Shown in pieces: positions 44,440-56,250 of a stretch of DNA of 64,000 nt; the stretch's first letter is position 1; the number at the start of each line of letters is the position of its first letter. The translations under genes and the position numbers were made by a program. The notes under the pieces are model-generated. The model saw nothing but the letters and a program-made list of their open reading frames with translations. It had not been told where the DNA came from and ran no database searches. Origin of the DNA: Ustulina deusta (taxonomy: Eukaryota > Ascomycota > Sordariomycetes > Xylariales > Xylariaceae); the NCBI GenBank assembly GCA_023159155.1, contig JAJNNX010000067.1, forward strand, positions 62,001-126,000, in the 5' to 3' direction.

Positions 44440-45658
44440 TTAGTGAATCTGCGAGTATCGCAACGTCAAGCGGCTCCAGATCTCATTCCCCGACATCTGG
44501 TATTCGGTCTCCTTGAAATAAGCCCGCAACTGGCGTGAGTCGTGCTTGTCTAGGATCTCCGCGACGAGCGTCTCGTGCACAATCTCCCACTCGCGGCACA
44601 GCTGGTACAGGACGCGCTTGGCGCTCTCGGCGGGCATCGATGCCTCGTCGGCCAGGATGTCGACGGCGTTGAGCATCGTGCTGCCCTCCTGCTTGAGCGT
44701 GGCGGCGGCCCGGACCTCCTTGTCGTAGCTCCAGATGTCGTTGATCACCGATATGTGCCTTGCCGAGTTCTTGTCTACCGGGTCTACCAGCACCCATTCT
44801 TCTTTGGTCAGGCGGATGGATTGCGTGAAGCAGATGAGGGCGCTTAGAAATCTAGAGCGGTTGTTAGTAAACTTGGTGATGCATGATTCTTTCCGTCTCT
44901 TTCTCTTTCTAGCTTTGTGTTGGTGTTCATTTGGGCTTGTTGGGAACCTACTCTTTGCCAACATCCTCTAGACGATACTCGAGATATTGCTCTAAGTTCA
45001 TTTTGGTGAGGCGCCTCGGATCCGTCTGAGAGTTCATGAAGTCGAAACAGGGCTGGAGCATGGCATCGGCCAGCTCCTTGTCACACTTGCGCATGCCTTG
45101 CCAGACATCATACATGATCCTACGTCAACAGTAATAAGCCTCGTCAGTGTTTGCCTACCATCACCGACAAACGGATAGGGATGACTAAGTAAGTAGCCTC
45201 ATTAAAAGGAAAACTCACCACTCGGGAGGCGAATTGCGGTTGGGGAGCACATCTCCACACGCGAGAGCAATTAACTTATCGTTGAAGGCCCGTCCATCCT
45301 TGAGCGACATGGCCTCGATGATATCGTCGACGATGAACAAGTGAGTCACGACCTCGCAAACGAGTCGAAGGCGGTCCCCCAAGGCGTTGGGGAAATAGTA
45401 ACAGACGAAACGGGGGAAGTCGGCGCCTAGGAACTTCTTGCGCTCCTTCTCGCCGGGGAACGGCCAAGTGTCGAGGAAGAACTGGTTCACCGCGTCGGCT
45501 ACCGTGTCTGTGAGCGGGTGAGTGCGCACGGTGAAGGCTGTCGCCGGGATCTGCAGCCTGTTAAAGCGCTCGGCAAAGGGCATCGTCTTGAACGACTTGA
45601 ACCCGTTGACGACCGCCGTTGCTGCAACGGGGGCTTGCTCGATCATCATAGTTGACAT
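44440..45658 (-). CDS. Class I sesquiterpene cyclase, aristolochene-synthase-like
   Basis: Exons 45219-45658, 44952-45119 and 44440-44851 give 339 residues, the size of fungal aristolochene synthases. Such enzymes ionise farnesyl diphosphate with three Mg2+ and cyclise it to an eremophilane-type hydrocarbon. Metal motifs: DDIIE at 111-115 (in FIVDDIIEAMSLKDGRAF) and the NSE triad NDIWSYDKE at 240-248 (Asn240, Ser244, Glu248). The C-terminal Arg-Tyr pair is in TLRYSQIH. Flanking blocks GDVLPNRNSPPEWIMYDVW, LEQYLEYRLEDVGK and YQMSGNEIWS are close to the Penicillium/Aspergillus enzyme class. Product is inferred from this resemblance, not proven. It diverges from a P450 across 610 bp, the core of the cluster. 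Confidence 0.9.
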
Positions 45659-46268
45659 TGTGTAAGGGGGGGAGGACGGTGTTCCGATTTGTTGTTGGTA
45701 TGAGCTGTTTGAAGAGACTGTAAAAGAGGATTCTGCCTAAAAGTGTACTAATGTTGCTTTATGATAAGGACAGGGCTAAAATAGCTGCTTGGGAAAAGTC
45801 TTGTATTTCGTTATTCTCTGTGCCTGTATTTCTTCTCGTATCGCTGATGGCTCTTAGTAGCTCGACTTCGGCGTCGGGAGCGTAGTAGGTAGCCTCAGAT
45901 GCATGCTGACATGAACTCCGCGCCGCTTGACGGAGTGCTACCCCTTTTGGTCAAATTGTCTTCCTTCCAAAACCGAAACGGACTCGCCTCTTTTAGGTCG
46001 CGGACGGGAACGGAAGTCTCTGTTGCGTCATGTCACTGCAGCTGTGTGCCGGCACGGGCGCCGAGAACGGAAACAACCGAGTCGACTTTTAGGATTTGGT
46101 AGATGACATCCACAGAAGAGAACCGACGCCATAAGTCATCAGTATGTGCTCAAACGTGACGCATTATTGCCGATAAAAATAGCCAAAGCAAAGATTTTCC
46201 TGTCTCCCATCATCTTGTTCTATTATTGTTGTCCTGTGACTTTCTCAAGACAGCCCTTTCAAGTCACC
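45659..46268. promoter_or_regulatory. Bidirectional promoter region of cyclase and P450, with CGG/CCG pairs
   Basis: 610 bp between start codons. It contains CCGAAACGG (45973-45981), CCG-N4-CGG (46061-46070) and CGG-N6-CCG (46068-46079), the kinds of paired triplets bound by Zn2Cys6 dimers. The 10-mer GAGAACGGAA (46063-46072) recurs upstream of the P450 at 63.2 kb (62981-62990). Binding by the cluster regulator is inference. Confidence 0.5.
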
Positions 46269-48180
46269 ATGCCGCTGAGCGGCATGATGTGGAACTCATC
46301 ATTTCCAGACCCTCTGCTTCGCGGGGAAATTATTTTCTCAGAATGGGCCACTCTCAAGTACACGATCAGCTTCTTTCTCGTTCTTTCCTGTTTTCTTTGG
46401 GCGTTATCGACTCGAAAGTCCAAGCTTAGGCTGATTCCCGGTGTCTATGTCGTGGGCGGATCCAAGAGGAGCGAGATCAAAACGACGGCACGGAGATTTC
46501 GAAACGAGTCTAAGACGCTCATCCACGATGGGTACAGCCACACAGAGGGCAAGGAGCCGTTCTACGTTCCTTCAAACCTGGGCCCGCGCTTGATCATCCC
46601 CACACGCTATATGGAAGAGCTCAAGTCAGCGCCCATCGACAAGGTGGACTTTATAGGCACAGTTCATGAGAGTACGTAGCAGATCGTCATTTTCTTTTAC
46701 AGGCTCTATACAAGGAAGATGCTAATAAAAGTTGGGGTGCACAGTGTTCGAGTACGAGTATACAGGCGTTGTTCATCGTTCCCGCATGGTTCCAAGCACT
46801 CTGGTCTCGCATCTTACACCCCGCCTGCCGAGTATTATGCCCGAGGTGCAAGATGAGATGAAGATCGCTATCAGTGAGGAATTTCCTCCGTGTGATGACT
46901 GGTAAGCCTCTTGATCCCCGATGTGCCCCGTGCAGGTCTCTATGCTCACACTCGCGACTTGATTCAGGACAGAAGTGGATATCATGGAGGGTATGACTCG
47001 GGTCATCACGCGGGCAACTAGTCGCATGGCTGGCGGGAAAACTCTGAGCCAAGACAGGGAGTGGATCACGGCCGCTATAAGTTACGCCCTCTGGGCATTC
47101 ACGGCAGCGCAGAAGATCAAGAAAATCCCGACGCCGCTGCGGCGCCTAGTCGGACCGCTACTATCGGAGGTTCGCAAGGACATTCCTTGGTCCTTTTCGG
47201 TGGCGGCCCGCGTGGCAGTCCCGCTACTCGAGCAGCGAAAACGCACTGGCGAGGAGGCCAACGACTTTCTGCAGTTTCTCAAGGACACTGGCAAGGGTGC
47301 TGAGAAGGAGGACAAATTCATCTCGCATCTCCTGGTCATGGTGGCGTTTGCATCGATACACACGAGTGTAGCGACCATTGGCGGCCTCGTCTATGATCTC
47401 TGCCAGTACCCCGAATTAGTAGAGATGATTCGCGACGAGTACGAGGGTATTGTGGATCAGAGTGGCAATATTCCCAAGGGTGGATTTGCCAAGCTAGTCA
47501 AGATGGACAGCATTATGAAGGAGAGTCAAAGACTCAACCCCATCACGCTTTGTATGAGACTCGCCCAAGCTCTACGTTCCCATGAACCCCCGGAGCTGAC
47601 AGCCATATCCCCCGCACAGTGACCTTTGAGCGCATTATCCGCGAAGAAAGAACATTAAAAGACGGCTTCACGATCCCCGCTGGCACTCAGATAGGAGGTA
47701 TAAATAACCCCTGTGTCTCCTGCTCTCTTCTGAGAGCCTGTCTGACCTGACTATTCTGGCTTACTTACACTGGTATAGTTCCCAACTATGACATCGCTAT
47801 GGACCCTCGAGTCTATCCCGACCCTGAAAAGTTTGACCCCCTACGGTTCGAGAAGCTGCGTCAAGATCCAGCCTGGGCGAACAAGTCACAGTTTGTCTCC
47901 AGCAACCCCCATAGCCTGTCATTTGGCTACGGTCGCCATGCATGTCCCGGGTGAGTCTACGCGCGCTTCCCGAATTCAAGGCACCGTATTTTGGATATTG
48001 ACATACTTGACACACAGGCGCCAGTTCATGGATCACGAGTTCAAGTCCTTCCTCGTCAAGCTTCTTAGCACCTTCGATCTAAAGTTCAAGGACGGCCAGA
48101 CCCGAGTGCCAAACGTCCCGCTCGAGTCGCAGTATGTGCTGCACCATGTGGTCGTTCTTCTAAAACGGCGCAAGCTGTGA
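46269..48180 (+). CDS. Cytochrome P450 (first of four), membrane-anchored
   Basis: Exons 46269-46671, 46745-46901, 46968-47551, 47620-47697, 47779-47950 and 48018-48180 give 518 residues. N-terminal membrane anchor around residues 27-45. I-helix FASIHTSVAT has His-Thr where many P450s have Asp/Glu-Thr, as in fungal gibberellin-pathway-like P450s. ExxR is Glu372-Arg375 (KESQR); the heme loop FGYGRHACPGR puts Cys at 463. PNYDIAMDPRVYPDPEKFDP is the usual PERF region. ATG 46269 was chosen over earlier in-frame codons because the anchor follows directly. It is divergent from the cyclase, so oxidation of the cyclase product is the obvious role; position of attack unknown. Confidence 0.9.
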
Positions 48181-49950
48181 TGGCTGATCTAGTTTTCAAC
48201 CCAGATCGGAATGGGTGCTAGATAATGGAATTGAATTTGAGATACACCTTTACTATCCTCTAAATAGACGTAACCTCTTCTGAATATAACAACCAGTGTC
48301 AGGTGACTGGTGCCCCAGGGAGATAGTAAACTTTACTTGTGTCGTTGTTCGTTCTTGGAAATATGATGCCCTCTTACGCCGTATCAACATGTAACGAACT
48401 GGTCCTGTATCATCTGAGAGGTAGGAGCCATACGTCTGGGGGTTCTTGCTTTGCAGCTAACAATAGGACAGTCAACGGGTGTTCATTAGGGAGGCTTAAA
48501 GGGCTCCCACCACTATACAGAGATAGGAGTCTGGATAGCAGTCAATCATTGAATGAATGATTGGTGTAAGATTGATAGCTGAAGAACGAAAAGGAGTGAC
48601 TAGATACAAAGGAAACTAACTAAATTTAAATGAATCATCAATTGGCGGCCTCTTCCTCAGGATCATTGAGATAGCTGGCTACTTACTCATGAGGATCATT
48701 TGGATAGCTGGCTATTAGCCTGTGAGATCTCCACAAACCTTGTTCAGTCTTGACCCTGCCGTCGCATAAGGAATGCTGGTTTCGTAGGACTTACTCCTGC
48801 TGCTACAGACCGCTTTTCTTACCCCGCCCATAGTGAATGGCCATGAGGTAGATAAGATCCCATAAGTTGACTGATACCTCTCACGAGAGAGATACGGTTA
48901 AGCTTACTGTTATCAGCCCAGTCGAAGATATTGTGCCACGAGGGTGCATGCCGAAAGTTCAGCTGGAATTCTTGGCGTCTGAAGCAGACGAGTTTCGCGA
49001 TCCTGTTGACGCAATACTTTCCAGTGCCGATCGGTGCACAACAGCTTGGTGCTCCTGACATAGAAATCCCAGACATTTCGGAGTGAGATACGACCAACAG
49101 GCTTCGGCAGTGCTCCCCCAGACCAGTGTTTCAGCCAGTGTTAAATCGCTTGCAGTGATATGGTTCGCCTGGACAAGGATGACGAGCAATAAGATCATCA
49201 TTATCATATGGGTATTCACGCTGCTCTTTTATTCCCTAAAGTCTTGCATAAGCTGACTGCTTCACGCCCCATGCGTTAACTGTATGGCGTGATCCTATAG
49301 GTCACTTTCTCTTTGCCATGCAACCCCCAGCCAAACCAAGCCTTCGGTACTGTATGTGGCTGCACACCACAGATGTTTTTATTAGGCAGATCGTGTGATA
49401 AGGAGTGCCTATTCTCACGGAACCCGCTGTATCTTCGACAGCCCAGTACTTGCCTGCCGGGGCTAGCGTGACTGATGTCTGACTCGAGGCGGCCATAGAC
49501 GGTCGAGATCGTATAGTACGTAGGGCGAGCTGAAATCATCTGGCTACGCCGGCTCACTGCTTCCTACTCCGACACCCGCATGTCAGAAATATCTAGGTCG
49601 GTCACCATGTTCCACAACGAAGTTTTAAATGGATAGGCACGTTTATCAAGATAGCATGGTCTCAGAGTTTGACACTCATGAGTCGATATTCGATCGACTA
49701 CTCTCCTTTACGGCCTAGGACTTCGCCTACCCGCGACTGTAGTGCATTCTCATCCGTCACAAGACTTTCTAGAGTTTCAACGAGAAGATAAATTTGGTCC
49801 AAGTCAAATTAGGGCGGTCAATTAGGGTCAAGCCTTTGTCCGCTGTGTGGCTGCGCATCCCCAATGTTTCTCAGCTGGAAGCAGTCTGGCGAAGGGAATG
49901 GAGCGACCCATACAAGGCTTCCCATAGCCTTTGACCCTATCAAGGCAAAG
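48181..49950. other. Intergenic, 1.8 kb; possible small secreted ORF
   Basis: A minus-strand ORF 48959-49207 (82 codons) starts with a hydrophobic leader MIMMILLLVILVQANHITAS followed by a short Cys-containing stretch; it may be a small secreted protein but has no recognised family. Nearby minus frames (49276-49557) are also unassigned. A short imperfect repeat around GGATAGCTGGCTA lies at 48660-48716. Confidence 0.35.
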
Positions 49951-51324
49951 ATGCAAAGCCCCCAGGCTTGCGCCGGCTGCCGTGCCCGGAAAGTGAAGTG
50001 CATCTGGGACGGCGGAGGTTGTGAGCGCTGCAAGGCGTCGGTATGTCCCCAATCCTTATTGCCAGCTCATTTCTCAATGTCCTAATGCCTTCGTCAATGT
50101 GAACAAACTTCTAAAGCTCAATAGGGTCGCGAATGCATCTATGAGGCAACCAACAGCAAAGGGGGCAGCGGTGCACGACGAAGATCCAGACACGATGGAT
50201 CGGGCCCTGGCCCCGGCACTAAACGGCCGAGGACGGCAGCGCTGATAATAACAACGTCAGATGAATCGGCTGATCCAGCTGAGCCATTGCCGACAGGCCG
50301 GACTGTGAAGCCGGGTGACACAACCGCCGAGATGGACATCGTCCAGCCCAGCGGGCCCTCGTCCGATGCTGACGACATAGACCTGCTGTGCATGTCGTCA
50401 CCAAGCGCCGAGGCCATCTTCGTCGACAGTAATATGGACACCAGCATGATGGACATGATGATAGATTTGGAAGTGGATACCACCAACTCGTTCAACCAGA
50501 CGAAAGATATGGCCTTGAAAATCTCTACAGAGCTCGTACCCGTGCATGGCGTCACATTGGACGACCTATTCATGGAGCAATGGATAGGAGAGCCATGGTC
50601 GTCTACAACGCGTACCAATGTGTCTATTCCTACGCCCGTGTCAGGATGTCCATCGAGATCGGGCCACGAGCAACAACTTTCAGATAGCAATCCGTGTCAC
50701 TGTGTACGTCGACTCGTTATTCTGGTCGACGAGATTGAGTCTATAGTGCATAGGAACGGCCTCAAATCGCCAGACGGCGCCCTAGCCGCACACAAGGAAG
50801 CTATAGGATGCGGTATCAAGATGATGGACTGCCCAGCTTGCACCAGCCGTGTTGAGAACATGATCATTCTAACTCTCATGGTGGATAAGCTTGTCCACAT
50901 ATGCAGTCAATTGGCCGAAGCTTGCTGTGCTGAGCTCCAAGTCAACTGCGGCTGGCGGAGTAATACTGGCAGCGACAGACCACCCGGCACGACGACGCCT
51001 CGGCTGTCGCTCCAGAGCAATACCGAAGCGACCAGTGACAGTCTGGGCCATCAAGGGCCTGAGGTGGGAGCCATCTCACCCTCCAGAGTGTACAGTGTCA
51101 ACTCGTCGGTCGAGTATTTTTTTGTCATGGCAGGTATCTTGCGCTTCCAGCTGCTAGAGCTATTCAACCTGACGCAACAATTACGAATCGTAGCCGCACC
51201 TCTTGCATCGGACGCTATAGGCCAAAGACTTAAGACGTGCAGCGAAGCAGTCAAGGATCTGCTGAATAGGGCTGGCTTGACTCCCCCCGAGATCCATGAG
51301 GGAACGGACACCTCGGCTATCTAA
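49951..51324 (+). CDS. Zn2Cys6 transcription factor (likely cluster regulator)
   Basis: Exons 49951-50040 and 50125-51324 give 429 residues. The binuclear zinc cluster CX2CX6CX6CX2CX6C is complete: CAGCRARKVKC, a loop to CERC, then KAS joined across the intron to GREC. It is followed by a basic linker (GARRRSRHDG, KRPRTAA). The central region is acidic and Met/Asp-rich (a possible activation region). A C-terminal helical part (CHCVRRLVILVDEIESIV, DCPACTSRVENMIILTLMVD) resembles AflR-type regulators. An alternative start at 49864 adds 29 residues. It sits among P450 and oxidase genes, the usual position for a pathway-specific regulator. Confidence 0.85.
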
Positions 51325-52136
51325 ATCATCTCTTGGTGTGGGGTGCTTTCAGCACAAAAGCAGGTCTCAAAGTAGAAAAGATGTTGCATTTGTTGATGGA
51401 GGGGTCTCCAACGTAAGCCTGCCAGCTAAATACAGTAGGAATCTGACTGTGCCTCCCCCACTTCAGCCTCAAGCCAAGACTCGCCCTAAACCTGGGGTTT
51501 TGATGTCAGAATGCGCTGTTAGTGGCTTGTATGCAATGGCGTTGTCAGAGTCGGAGAGGAGACAGCCTGCATGATTATGTGAGATTTGGACGATCGTTTT
51601 AAGGCCTATCTATTATATCATCACCCCTGGCCATGTTAGATTGATGCGTACCTAGAATGGTAAGCTGGGAGATCCGGCCCGTCCCAAATCAACCCAATGC
51701 AGTAACCGCCCGTGCCGAGGCCAACTGCGCCAGACCAGTCATCTCCAAACATCTTGCCCGGGCCTTGATCTCCGCTTCCGCGTGGCAATTCTCTAGAGTG
51801 CGCCCCAAACAAAAGTGCATTCCCGGAGGATTAGGGCTTGCCGGTTTGCTGCCGCGGATTCACTATAGGCTATGCTATCGAGAGCTGAAGATCATCCTGG
51901 CGGTCTGAGGTCAGAGCCGGAGTCTCAGTGTGAGTAGCGGATGATGCTCCACAGACCACTACAAGAATCGACATGGGATTTAGATAGTCAATTAAGATAC
52001 ACGACATGATTCTATCTCTCTCTTTATATTGTTCAACTTGTGTGACTGGCATAATCCAGCCGAAACGCAGAACAACAGTATTATTCCCGTAACAACGCCA
52101 ATATTGCTAACCACCATTCTAGACAGGGGCAACATC
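51325..52136. other. Intergenic, 0.8 kb
   Basis: 3' flank of the regulator and promoter of the second P450. CCGAAACGC at 52060-52068 is one base from the CCGAAACGG in the cyclase promoter. No gene. Confidence 0.45.
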
Positions 52137-53845
52137 ATGTCAATAAAACATCACTGGATAGATGTCTTTGGGCTGTTCATTCTGGGCGTAGTCGGCTATT
52201 TTGTATGGGGTATAGTCTATAACTTATACTTCCACCCACTGCACAAGTTTCCAGGCCCGTTGCTCGCGAGAGCCAGTAATGTCTGCTTCTCGTACTGGTT
52301 CCACGGAGGTCGGCAGCCGTACAAGATTCTCGACCTCCATCTCAAGTACGGCCCGGTGGTGCGCATAGCACCCAATGACCTCTCGTTTAACTCGGCACAG
52401 TCGTGGCAGGATATCTATGGGTTCCGTCAGGGGCACAAGACATTCATAAAGGGCATCTTCTACGAAGGCGGCGTCTTCTCCTCGCGCGGAGTTTCGAGCA
52501 TCGACACCGAGCGCGATCCGCAACGGCATGCCAACATGCGCAGACTCCTTGCCAACGCCTTCTCGATGACGTCGTTGACCGAGCAGGAAGAGCTTATCCG
52601 GGGCACGATAGATCGCTTCATCGACGTCTTCAAGATCAAGACGATCGAACAAGGCGCAGCCTTCGACGTGGCCAAGGGATACGAGAGGATGACGTTCGAC
52701 ATCATCGGTGATCTAGCCTTTGGCGAGCCATTCGGGGCCTTGGAGATGGAGACACCCCATCCCTGGGTCGAATCGCTGCTCAGCTCGCTCAACAAGGGTG
52801 CCCTCAATGAAACGTCGAAACGCTTCCCCACCTTGGCCAGGATCGGGATGTTCGTCTTCCACAGGCAGGTCGCCAAGCTGTTCGAGGCCGCGGCCCAGAA
52901 CGCCGAGTACGCCATCAAGGCGGTCGAGAGGCGTGTTCAGAGGGAGACCAACCGCAAGGATTTCTACACGCGCATCCTCGAGCAGCGCAACAACGAGCGT
53001 CACAAGGTCTCGGACCTCGAGCTGGCGGCGCACGCCTGGGACTTCGTGGCAGCCGGCAGCGAGACGACGGCAACAGCCATGTCGACAGTCACCTTTTACC
53101 TCCTCCGCCACACCGATCTGATGGCAAAGCTCAAGGATGAGGTGCGCGGGGCCTTTACTAGCGCCTCGGCCATCAAGAACGCGACGGCGGCGCCGCTGCG
53201 CTACCTCGACGCCGTATGCCGCGAGGCGATGCGCATGTACCCGCCCCTGCCGTTTGCCCTTCCGCGGCTGGTGCCCGAGGGCGGGGACACGATCGACGGC
53301 CAGTGGGTGCCCGGAGGAGTGAGTCGCCAATAACCGTTTCCCATCCGCGCGCACCTTTTCCCGTGAGCGGACATTGCTGACAAAAACATGTGATTTGCCA
53401 GACGGCAGTTTCCATCATGCCCACGGCGGCGAGTCTCGATCCGGCCAATTTCTCGGATCCGTACGTCTTTAAGCCCGAGAGATGGCTGAGTAATTCCACG
53501 GACAAGAAGAACCAAGATAGCTTAGAAGCTAGCCAGCCTTTCTCCATCGGCTCCAGGGGCTGCATCGGAGTCAAGTAAGCCGTTCCTCCCTTCGTCTCAC
53601 CCCCACCCCCCCCCTTTTCAAATACTTCGGTGCGCAAAAATAGAGATGTTGACCCGAGACTTATGGATGGCAGTTTGGCTTGGATGGAACTTCGAACGAC
53701 GCTGGCTCTGGTCATCTGGACATTTGATCTGGAGCTCGATAGCGCGTGTAAGGACTTGGATTGGCATAGAGATTCCGAGATGCACTCTCTGTGGCAGAAG
53801 CCGCAGCTGCTCGTGCGGGCAAAGTTGGCTAACCACGATGTTTGA
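52137..53845 (+). CDS. Cytochrome P450 (second of four)
   Basis: Exons 52137-53318, 53402-53574 and 53674-53845 give 508 residues. Membrane anchor WIDVFGLFILGVVGYFVWGI, then NLYFHPLHKFPGP (proline hinge). Motifs: SSIDTERDPQRHANMRRLLA, I-helix AWDFVAAGSETTAT, ExxR in CREAMRMYPP, PERW, and heme loop FSIGSRGCIGV with Cys448; the last exon begins LAWMELRTTLALVIW. Layout is that of the large fungal clan containing trichothecene C-15 hydroxylase and many secondary-metabolite P450s. It appears paralogous to the truncated P450 at 63.2 kb (shared NLxFHPL and SERDPQ/HA blocks). Coding GC is high, with clear codon bias. Confidence 0.92.
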
Positions 53846-54516
53846 AGTTGGGGTCAATAGTTTTGTGACCTATAGGCCTGGATACGAGCCATGTGGAGGA
53901 TAGTACTAAAGGCGGTAAATAGAAACTGTCAAAGTTGTTACTATACGAAATACAGGATTACCGTATTCAATGCATATCTCACTACAAACAGCTACACAAA
54001 TTTTACGTAGAAAAAAGTGTATCTATGTATAAGTGAGTTGAAGAATATACAACTTATTTCCCCAGCCCTAGGGGGAGAAAAACACATAGAGAAAGCTCAA
54101 ACACTTCTGTGAGAGATGTATATTCTTTCATTATTTATATAACTTAAGTCATTATACATATAATGTAAGGGTATAAGTGGTGTTCAAGGGTACGTTCTAT
54201 AAATAGAACGTCTAAACTGTGTTCAGGGGTCCTAGCCCACGTATGCTCCACAACTGCTCTATTAAGGCGCTATTAAGGAAGAGGAAACAAATAAAGAAAA
54301 CAAGGATAGAGATAGAGAGAAGAAAAACGACGAGAGAAGAAAAACGACAAAATAATATACATGATCTATCATCCATCCCCTGCGGGCGTCCTCTATCTAT
54401 CTCTAGGCGCTAGATATTATGAAAACAACTCACCGATACCCCGTAGTCTTCAATAGTACAGGCGATACACTGAGTCTAAACCCGCACGTTCATAACCACC
54501 CCCCTTCCCTCTCTGT
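53846..54516. other. Intergenic, 0.67 kb
   Basis: Convergent 3' flanks of the P450 and FAD oxidase. Purine-rich AAGAAAAACGACGAGAGAAG repeat-like tract at 54320-54350. No gene. Confidence 0.5.
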
Positions 54517-56250
54517 TCAGTACTTAACAGGGTACTCAGTGGGCAAAGCCAAGTGATAAGCAAACACATTATGCGGGTCCCAAGTCTTTTTGAGCGCCGC
54601 GAGCCGCGGCAGCTTGTCTGCCCGGTAGATGCTCTCGATCGGCTCCTCGCCGTGGGCGTAGTTGACGTAGACGGCGAGCCCGCCCTCGATCTCGTCCTCA
54701 TACCCGGACGTTGCCGCGAAGGCGGTGCGCAGCTCGGGCCCAAGGCGGGCCGCCGCGGCAGACGCGCCGTCGGTGCTGTCGTCGTCCCAGCCGAACTGCA
54801 GGACCAAGTACCCCTGGGCGTCGCGCCAGGGGTAGGCCGTCTCATCGTCGGGCACTGCGGTCGTCGCCTCCGTCGGGTACGTCTCGGCTGCGAAGGCCGA
54901 GTTGGCGCGCGAGCTCGGGTACTTCTCGAGGAAGGCGGCCATCTTGGCAAACTGTGCCTCCCACGTCGGCGGGTCGATACGGCGCAGGTTCGCCGTGTAG
55001 ATGTCGCGCTTGAGGTCTGGCGTGCAGTTGGCCTCGTCGGACCCGAACTCCTGCGCGTAGAACAACTCGGGCCACTTTAGGTACTGGATGGACGCGACGG
55101 ACGGCTCGAGCGCGAGAATGGGCTCGATGACGGCGCGCGCCTCGGCCTCGGTCGCGGCTCCGAAGTACTCCCAGTTACTCACGATCTGCGTGGCGCCGGT
55201 CGTCTCGTTCCACTCGACGACGCTGACGATGGCGAGCTGCGCCGGGTACGGCATCAGCGACTCGATGAGCTTCCAGTAACTAGCGTTCTTCTCGGCGGGG
55301 ATGATGAAGTCGGCATTGAGGCCGTACCCAGCGCCCCCGGGGGTGGGGCTCTTGTCGATCTTGTGCAACTTGTACGTCGCCTCGATGATGACGCCTAGGT
55401 TCGCCCCGGCGCCTCGGATGCCCCAGAATAATTCCGAGTTCTCCGTTTTGCTAGCCGTCAAGACAGTCCCGTTGGCTGCGACGAATCGCACAGACTGGAG
55501 AGCGTCGATGAAGAGGCCGTAGATGCCCTCCCAGCGGCCAATGCCGCCTCCTAGGGTCACGCCGATGAAGCTGGGGCAGGTGCAAGTACCACCCTCTATT
55601 GAGCGCATGTTAGCATAGCTACCGGTGCACAGTGCCAATGCTTGTGCCATGGCACCAGAGGGGAGTAGGAGAAACAGGTAGCAACATACGGATCTCATAG
55701 CCGGCGTTGTAAACGGGATCCAAAAGGTCGGATGTGTGGACAGCTGGCCCAATTGTTAAGGTGTCTGCAGTAGTATCAATCTCGAGCTTGTCGAAACGAC
55801 TAAGGTCGATGGCGAGGCCATTCTGTAGTCCTCCCAAACTTGGGTTAAAGCCATGCCGGCCGCTCGTCACAAGGAAAGGGATCTTCTTGGCTGTCACGAC
55901 CCGTAGCTATTCACTCTGGTTAACAGGGACTGTTCGAGCAGTGGATAGGTGGAAGGCCTGTTAGGCGGGTATATTTGACGTACCAATTTGACCAGATCTT
56001 TCTCGCTCCCTGGAGTAACGGCAGCAAGATAGGTAGGTTCAGAGAAGGTGGTCCATCTCTCAGTCGCATTGGAAAATGCTTCCTGGCCCGGAAAAGACAA
56101 GACAGTACGATGGCCGGCCCAGTCGATCGAACTCAAAATCGAAGTCACGTTGTTTTCAGGGTGTGGCTTTGGTCTCAAGATCGACCCGAGGGCCGACTGT
56201 GGCATCAAAAGCCACGAGCAGAGTGTGATAGACGCTTTCTTGAACATCAT
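54517..56250 (-). CDS. FAD-linked oxidoreductase, berberine-bridge-enzyme type
   Basis: Exons 55984-56250, 55690-55906 and 54517-55595 give 520 residues. A signal peptide (MMFKKASITLCSWLLMPQSALG) suggests the secretory pathway. The FAD-binding domain has PTYLAAVTPGSEKDLVKLLR, FLVTSGRHGFNPS (His of SGRHG is the likely 8-alpha flavin link), and CPSFIGVTLGGGIGRWEGIY with ENSELFWGIRGAGANLGVI. The BBE tail is DPHNVFAYHLALP. The second intron removes a frame that would otherwise begin GQLSTHPTFW; splicing gives the expected TLGGGIGR context. Such oxidases desaturate alcohols or rings in fungal pathways, fitting late oxidation of a sesquiterpenoid; the substrate is inferred. Confidence 0.88.

Noticed and set aside
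52713..53354. 213-codon minus-strand ORF
   Set aside because: Shadow of the second P450 coding exon.
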